A stretch of 9,378 nt of DNA from Planctomycetota bacterium (GTDB lineage Bacteria > Planctomycetota > Phycisphaerae > UBA1845 > CAIVHJ01): positions 1-9,378 of the forward strand of contig JACZTW010000143.1 of the NCBI GenBank assembly GCA_022573485.1. The letters run 5' to 3'. The number at the start of each line of letters is the position of its first letter. Position 1 is the stretch's first letter. The position numbers were made by a program, and so were the translations under genes. Shown here piece by piece: positions 6,259 to 9,378 of the stretch. Under the pieces are notes generated by a model. That model was not told the DNA's origin. It did not search any database and was given only the letters and a program-made list of their open reading frames with translations.

Positions 6259-6734
6259 TGAGCGTGTGTTGTGCGCGTCCTGGGTATAGGCCCGGTCCAG
6301 GCCGTAAACCTCTCCCCCACGCCGCCACCGTGGCGCTGGCCATGATGTTGGCGGGTTGTCCAGCGGAGACGGACCTGCATGTGGACAACAATAACGACAA
6401 TAAAGTGGTTTCGTTTGCAAATGACGTGCAGCCCATTCTTACGGCAACCTGTGCGGGGTGCCACAGTCCGGGCGGCGGCGCAGACCGCTTCGGCATCGCA
6501 CTTCAGTTGACCGCGGATGTATCTTACGGCCTCTTGGTCAACCAGCCGAGTGTTCTGGGCTCGGAGTTGACGCTGGTCGTACCGGGCGAGGCCGCATCCA
6601 GCTTCCTTCTGGAAAAGGTCAGTTCAAATCCGCCGTCGATCGGAGACCGCATGCCGCGCTTCGCGCCCGCATTATCGCTAGCCCAGATCGACTTGATACG
6701 AGACTGGATCAAACAGGGCGCGCGAGACAACTGA
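6258..6734 (+). CDS. c-type cytochrome lipoprotein
   Basis: A 158-residue lipoprotein with one covalently bound haem c, predicted to transfer electrons at the outer face of a membrane. The signal region ends in the lipobox LAGC (C34). An Asn/Asp-rich linker (DNNNDN) precedes the haem motif C65-A-G-C68-H69 within DVQPILTATCAGCHSPGG. The likely sixth haem ligand is M132 in GDRMPRFAPALS, and the domain ends with IDLIRDWIKQGA. This layout is typical of Planctomycetota cytochromes of the PSCyt1-like type. The ATG shares a base with the copper-protein stop (TAATG), which fixes the start and implies translational coupling and a common function. The n-region before the lipobox is unusually long (about 20 residues). 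Its redox partner is likely the upstream cupredoxin, which is inferred from context only. Confidence 0.88.
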   Translation: MSVCCARPGYRPGPGRKPLPHAATVALAMMLAGCPAETDLHVDNNNDNKVVSFANDVQPILTATCAGCHSPGGGADRFGIALQLTADVSYGLLVNQPSVLGSELTLVVPGEAASSFLLEKVSSNPPSIGDRMPRFAPALSLAQIDLIRDWIKQGARDN

Positions 6735-6769
6735 CGACCGTCGTAGCCGCCAACGGGCATACACCCTCG

Positions 6770-6792
6770 GCGCAGATACGCACTGCGCGTAT
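6770..6792 (+). terminator. Overlapping alternative hairpins after the cytochrome gene
   Basis: GCGCAG (6770-6775) pairs with CTGCGC (6783-6788), and ATACGC (6776-6781) pairs with GCGTAT (6787-6792). The two 6-bp stems overlap, so only one can form at a time. They lie 36 bp after the cytochrome stop in the convergent gap with the minus-strand PH gene. No T-run follows, so termination is only a guess. Confidence 0.3.
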
Positions 6793-6896
6793 ATGGAACT
6801 GACTGTACATTCTCCCGGCGGCGAAGTGATACGTCGAGAACGACGCCCCACAATGTTTCTTCGCGGCAAGAACACTTTGAGAAATGCAGGGGCCGC

Positions 6897-7490
6897 TCAG
6901 AGGCTCTCAACGAACAGCGAGCGCTGCCGCAGACGGCGCATATGATCACGGATGGATTCGGCGAGCTCCTCGGGTTTCTCCACGCCCCAGATCGTCACTT
7001 GGCGATCCGAAGCGTCCGTCGAGAACAGCTCCACGCTGCCCACGCCCGTCATGCGGTTCATCAGGCTCTTGTGGATGCGCACGTCATCGATTCGAATCAG
7101 TTCGGCCTGGTCGATGGTGCGGCTGAGGATCCCGCGCTCGATGAACAATCGCTGCGTGGTGAGCCGATAGTGATAGTTTAACATGCCGTGGGCGACGCGC
7201 CCGGCGACGTACACCCAGCCCGCGAGCGCCATGATCAATACGATCCAGCCCGACCAGCGCGGTGTCGTAAACCAGACGATCGCGGCGATCACGGTCCAGC
7301 CGACCGCCACAACGATCAAGTCTGCGTAAAACTTCCAACTGCTGCGTCCCTGCCAAAGATCCTCCTCGGGCCCAGAATCCTCATCGGTGTGGCGGCCCCG
7401 CTGGGGGCGGAGCGCCTCCGCGGCCGCCAACCCCACCCGGGTTCGGCGGCGGGCATCCTTATCTCCAAGCTGTTCATCATGTTGTGTCAT
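6897..7490 (-). CDS. Membrane protein with bacterial PH domain (bPH2/DUF304-like)
   Basis: A 197-residue inner-membrane protein. The first 45 residues are hydrophilic and charged, then WQGRSSWKFYAD leads into two adjacent transmembrane helices (about 55-74 and 80-98). A cytoplasmic bacterial pleckstrin-homology domain follows (about 103-188), recognisable by YHYRLTTQRLFIERGILSRT, DQAELIRIDDVRIHKS, GVGSVELFSTD and VTIWGVEKPEEL. YdbS/YdbT-type relatives share this layout; their biochemical role is poorly defined. The ATG at 7490 was chosen because GAGG stands about 9 nt upstream. A start at 7544 would add 18 residues but has no ribosome site. It is transcribed alone, converging with the cytochrome gene and diverging from the DUF2007-like gene. 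Domain identification is good and the function is unknown. Confidence 0.87.
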   Translation of the reverse strand: MTQHDEQLGDKDARRRTRVGLAAAEALRPQRGRHTDEDSGPEEDLWQGRSSWKFYADLIVVAVGWTVIAAIVWFTTPRWSGWIVLIMALAGWVYVAGRVAHGMLNYHYRLTTQRLFIERGILSRTIDQAELIRIDDVRIHKSLMNRMTGVGSVELFSTDASDRQVTIWGVEKPEELAESIRDHMRRLRQRSLFVESL

Positions 7491-7554
7491 CAATGCGGGC
7501 CTCGGGGTACTTTCTGACGACGCAGGGGCGGCGCTCCAGGGCATCTATGAGAAC

Positions 7555-7628
7555 GGAACGGGACCGGCATGTCAATCGGCGGGTTTTTTTTGGGCTTGAC
7601 AATTTCCGGGCGGTTTTTCAAATATGAT
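7555..7628. promoter_or_regulatory. Divergent promoter region with two TTGACA boxes
   Basis: A perfect -35 hexamer TTGACA lies on the plus strand at 7596-7601, with AAATAT at an 18-bp spacer and a better TATGAT (7623-7628) at 21 bp. A second perfect TTGACA lies on the minus strand at 7570-7575, pointing to the PH-domain gene, but its -10 is unclear. The 20-bp interval between the two boxes contains a run of eight T (7583-7590). The plus-strand promoter is plausible and the minus one tentative. Confidence 0.4.
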
Positions 7629-7649
7629 CGCGCGTGCATCTTTGTTCTT

Positions 7650-7673
7650 TGCGACGCAGTCGCAGCGCGTTTT
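7650..7673 (+). promoter_or_regulatory. Leader hairpin with short T-run before the acidic-tail gene
   Basis: TGCGAC and GTCGCA form a perfect 6-bp stem with a GCA triloop (7650-7664), followed by GCGCG and TTTT (7670-7673). It sits in the expected 5' leader, about 50 nt before the start codon. It could act as an attenuator or a stabiliser, but the T-run is short. Confidence 0.3.
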
Positions 7674-7721
7674 CTTGCGTGAGGAAATGCTTGAGTTTGT
7701 TTTGTTCGAGTGCTGGGCAAT

Positions 7722-8192
7722 ATGGACCTGATTATGAATGAGAACCATTTCCCCGAGGCGATAGGAATAGAAGAGATGGAGGGAGAAATCGGAAGCATCG
7801 CGGCCCCCGAAACTGTCGATGTGCACTACGATGGCCCGATCTGCAGTTTGTCCGAGTACGTGCCGGTGATCTTTGCCCAACATGCCGGTGAGGCGGAAAC
7901 TTACAAGTGCGTGCTTGAGGATCTCGGCATTCCCACACTCATCGAATCGAACAGCAACACCCTCTCGCCACTCAGCGTTCTGTCGCGGCGCGTGCCTGTT
8001 TTGGTTCCCGGTGAGATGCTGGAGGACGCATCCGAGATCATCGCCCGCGTCGAACAGCGGATTCCCGTTCAGTTCGATGGTCATGAAGGCGCCGATGAAG
8101 ATGAGGATGACGATGACGACGAGTATGATGATGACGATGACGATGAGGATGACGATGACGATGATGATCTTGACGACGACGAGGACTTTTGA
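7722..8192 (+). CDS. DUF2007-like protein with poly-acidic C-terminal tail
   Basis: A 156-residue cytoplasmic protein of unknown function. Residues about 46-113 (YVPVIFAQHAGEAETYKCVL, LGIPTLIES, RRVPVLVPGEMLEDASEIIA) follow the DUF2007 pattern of a small alpha/beta domain with an EAE..xxLE..GI core. This family has been proposed to be signal-transducing but is uncharacterised. Residues 125-156 hold 29 Asp/Glu out of 32, interrupted only by Y135, L150 and the final Phe. This tail is encoded by GAT/GAC/GAG triplets. The ATG at 7722 was chosen; GTG 7710 and ATG 7734 are in-frame alternatives and none has a strong ribosome site. It is the first gene of a pair with the Arg-rich gene 43 nt downstream. 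The tail could bind metal ions or basic proteins, including its neighbour, but that is inference. Confidence 0.8.
   Translation: MDLIMNENHFPEAIGIEEMEGEIGSIAAPETVDVHYDGPICSLSEYVPVIFAQHAGEAETYKCVLEDLGIPTLIESNSNTLSPLSVLSRRVPVLVPGEMLEDASEIIARVEQRIPVQFDGHEGADEDEDDDDDEYDDDDDDEDDDDDDDLDDDEDF
8094..8186 (+). repeat. GAY/GAR trinucleotide repeat encoding the acidic tail
   Basis: About 31 consecutive codons are almost all GAT, GAC, GAA or GAG, giving a low-complexity tract with strong 3-bp periodicity. Mixed codon use (GAT and GAC alternating) means it is not a pure microsatellite, yet replication slippage could still change its length in whole codons. Confidence 0.85.
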
Positions 8193-8235
8193 GTAGGCCA
8201 TCGGCGCGCCGGCACCGAAATATCGAGGGAATCAT

Positions 8236-8544
8236 ATGACAGACAAGGAAAACTACGAAGGCACGGAGCGCCGCGGTGTGGACCGACGCAACAAAGTCGA
8301 TCGTCGTCGCGGGCTCGACCGCCGTCGAGGACCCGGCCGACGCCGCAGCGACATACGCCGCTCCGCCGAAGAGGGTGAAATGAGCGACGAACTCCTGGAG
8401 TTCGTTATGGCCGTCGACGATTACAAACGCGCCAATGACCGCCCGTTCCCAAGCTGGTCCGAGGTTTTTGAAATCGTCCACTACCTCGGTTACCGCAAGG
8501 TCGAAGAGAGGGGCGCGCACATCAATGATGTTCAAGCCGAGTAG
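8236..8544 (+). CDS. Small Arg-repeat protein with conserved C-terminal module
   Basis: A 102-residue protein of unknown function. Residues 11-42 contain 15 Arg in six RR or RRR clusters at 12, 17, 23, 29, 35 and 41, a 6-residue period of the type x-V-D-R-R-R, and would be strongly positive. After an acidic linker, residues about 53-90 (LLEFVMAVDDYKRAND, PSWSEVFEIVHYLGYRKVE) form a helical module that I recall from small Planctomycetota proteins, but I cannot name a family. No signal peptide or membrane helix is present. GAGGGA lies 5 nt before the ATG, an excellent ribosome site. It directly follows the acidic-tail gene and is probably co-transcribed. The Arg-rich segment could contact nucleic acid or the acidic neighbour. 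The gene is certain enough and the role is not known. Confidence 0.82.
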   Translation: MTDKENYEGTERRGVDRRNKVDRRRGLDRRRGPGRRRSDIRRSAEEGEMSDELLEFVMAVDDYKRANDRPFPSWSEVFEIVHYLGYRKVEERGAHINDVQAE

Positions 8545-8573
8545 CCGCTCGGTATTCGTAGCGACGGAGGGCT

Positions 8574-8593
8574 GGGCGGCTCAGGATCCGCCC
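8574..8593 (+). terminator. Hairpin in the convergent gap
   Basis: GGGCGG (8574-8579) and CCGCCC (8588-8593) form a 6-bp G+C-only stem around an 8-nt loop, 30 bp after the Arg-repeat gene stop and 41 bp short of the opposing gene's end. There is no T-run on either side. Its placement between converging genes suggests a bidirectional end signal. Confidence 0.35.
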
Positions 8594-8634
8594 GCTCAAA
8601 TCCATGTTTCAACATCAGCGAGGGAAAAAGACGT

Positions 8635-9378
8635 TCACGTCATCGAGAGGGGCCGGAACGGTTCCGAGAGCTCACCGTCGTCTGTCACATCGCCCACTTC
8701 AGTGCGATGCGGGTCAACGGCGGGCATCTCCGTCACGAGCGGCAGTTCCGCGGTGCATTGCTCCGGAACAGGCTGATTGGGACTCCGGGCGGGCTCGACT
8801 TCTTCACGCGCGGGGTCTGTAGCCTCTGGATCCTGCGCATGCGCGCCAGCCGGGGCGTCAGAGCCGGTGGGGCTCTCGTTACTCGCCGACGGATCATTCC
8901 CGAATTCCCGCAGGCTGCACAAATCACGAAGCTGGTCAACCGGGCTCGCCGACGCAGCGTCGGCTTGCCCCGCAGCCCTGTCGTGATCGGGCGACGCCAC
9001 GTCCGAGAATCGCGCGAAGGGTCGCGCAGGCTCGACGGAACGCTCGTCACTCCGGAAGTCGTCGAGTTCCGGGCCGGCGAGCGGGACCGCTGCCTCATCT
9101 TCCGGAGGTGTATCGACATTCGGGGTCTGCGATGGAGGTTCGTCGGGCTCCTCGATGCTCCGTAACTCGACGCCGGCGGAACTACGGACCAACAAATCGT
9201 CCGCAATGCCCGGCGCCTGCGGCAACTGCTCAACGCTCTGCTGCTCATTGGGGCGGGCCGGCTCGGTTGCCGGCTCGGCAGCCGAGGCCGCACCGGAACA
9301 TGAATCAGCGGTGTCGATCGTCGCAGGCGCCCCCTCATACAGGGCCAGGAGTTCATCCGCAAGGCTGGCGTAGTCTTC
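8635..9378 (-). CDS. C-terminal part of a disordered acidic Pro/Ala-rich protein (partial)
   Basis: The frame is open for 247 codons from the right edge of the window to a TGA at 8635-8637, so the true start lies outside. It begins EDYASLADELLALYEG, which looks like the end of a helical region. The rest is Pro/Ala/Glu/Asp/Ser/Thr-rich with no predicted secondary structure, no lysine or tryptophan and a single tyrosine. Such a composition is typical of intrinsically disordered linkers or tails. Two overlapping frames are also long here (plus 8707-9165, minus 8733-9362), but they read as Arg-rich peptides of the kind GC-rich shadows produce. No TTG at 9225 is needed as a start, since the frame is open upstream. 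No function can be assigned without the N-terminal part. Confidence 0.62.
   Translation of the reverse strand, partial: EDYASLADELLALYEGAPATIDTADSCSGAASAAEPATEPARPNEQQSVEQLPQAPGIADDLLVRSSAGVELRSIEEPDEPPSQTPNVDTPPEDEAAVPLAGPELDDFRSDERSVEPARPFARFSDVASPDHDRAAGQADAASASPVDQLRDLCSLREFGNDPSASNESPTGSDAPAGAHAQDPEATDPAREEVEPARSPNQPVPEQCTAELPLVTEMPAVDPHRTEVGDVTDDGELSEPFRPLSMT

Noticed and set aside
5643..6464. 273-residue minus-strand open frame
   Set aside because: It is the mirror of the Cys-rich repeats and the cytochrome start; Ser/Gln-rich content is the complement of repeated Cys/Asp codons.
6853..6875. Small TTCTT/AAGAA hairpin as terminator of the PH-domain or cytochrome gene
   Set aside because: Only 5 A/T-rich pairs, no T-run, and it does not sit at a convincing distance.
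7583..7590. T8 run as an intrinsic terminator
   Set aside because: No stable stem precedes it and no plus-strand gene ends nearby.
7572..8201. Minus-strand frame with a very hydrophobic Ile/Val stretch like a membrane helix
   Set aside because: The stretch is the reverse complement of the GAT/GAC repeat, which necessarily reads as ATC/GTC codons.
8202..8211. 10-bp palindrome CGGCGCGCCG between the acidic and basic genes
   Set aside because: Such palindromes arise readily in GC-rich DNA; with no loop it is not a hairpin terminator, and no second copy was seen.

Overview
This is a high-GC bacterial window. It most likely comes from a member of the Planctomycetota, perhaps Phycisphaerae-like. 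That inference rests on gene content: a HEAT-repeat lipoprotein, a c-type cytochrome lipoprotein of the kind common in that phylum, a dockerin-like gene remnant, a DUF2007-like protein with a huge acidic tail, and a small protein ending in a W-S-E-V...LGYRK module. No rRNA, tRNA, CRISPR array or insertion sequence was recognised.

Layout. At 1-256 there is non-coding DNA with two arrays of 7-bp repeats. At 257-640 (minus) lies a stand-alone CheY-like response regulator with a near-consensus sigma-70 promoter (685-713). A divergent unit on the plus strand starts from an extended -10 at 831-839 and holds four tightly packed genes: glutamate racemase (murI), a HEAT-repeat lipoprotein overlapping the murI end, a zinc-dependent medium-chain dehydrogenase, and a lipoprotein that fuses a PDZ domain to an alpha/beta-hydrolase. 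The hydrolase has Gly where the nucleophilic Ser should be. At 4886-5295 there is no intact gene, but there are two 7-bp-stem hairpins and what looks like a frameshifted remnant of a surface protein with a dockerin-like end.

A second plus-strand unit (5296-6734) pairs a secreted type-1 copper protein with a c-type cytochrome lipoprotein. The copper protein carries five Cys-rich repeats and a C-terminal membrane anchor, and its stop codon overlaps the cytochrome start in a TAATG junction. This looks like an envelope electron-transfer pair. A minus-strand bacterial PH-domain membrane protein follows (6897-7490).

Divergent from it is a third plus-strand unit. A DUF2007-like protein ends in 29 acidic residues out of 32, and the gene right after it begins with an Arg-rich hexapeptide repeat (15 Arg in 32). 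The two are oppositely charged neighbours and form the most unusual arrangement in the window. The right edge (8635-9378, minus) holds the C-terminal part of a long, apparently disordered, lysine-free protein that continues past the window.

The strongest candidates for new biology are the acidic/basic protein pair, the copper protein/cytochrome pair with its Cys-rich anchored stalk, and the PDZ-hydrolase lacking its serine. All assignments come from reading motifs by eye, with no database search.
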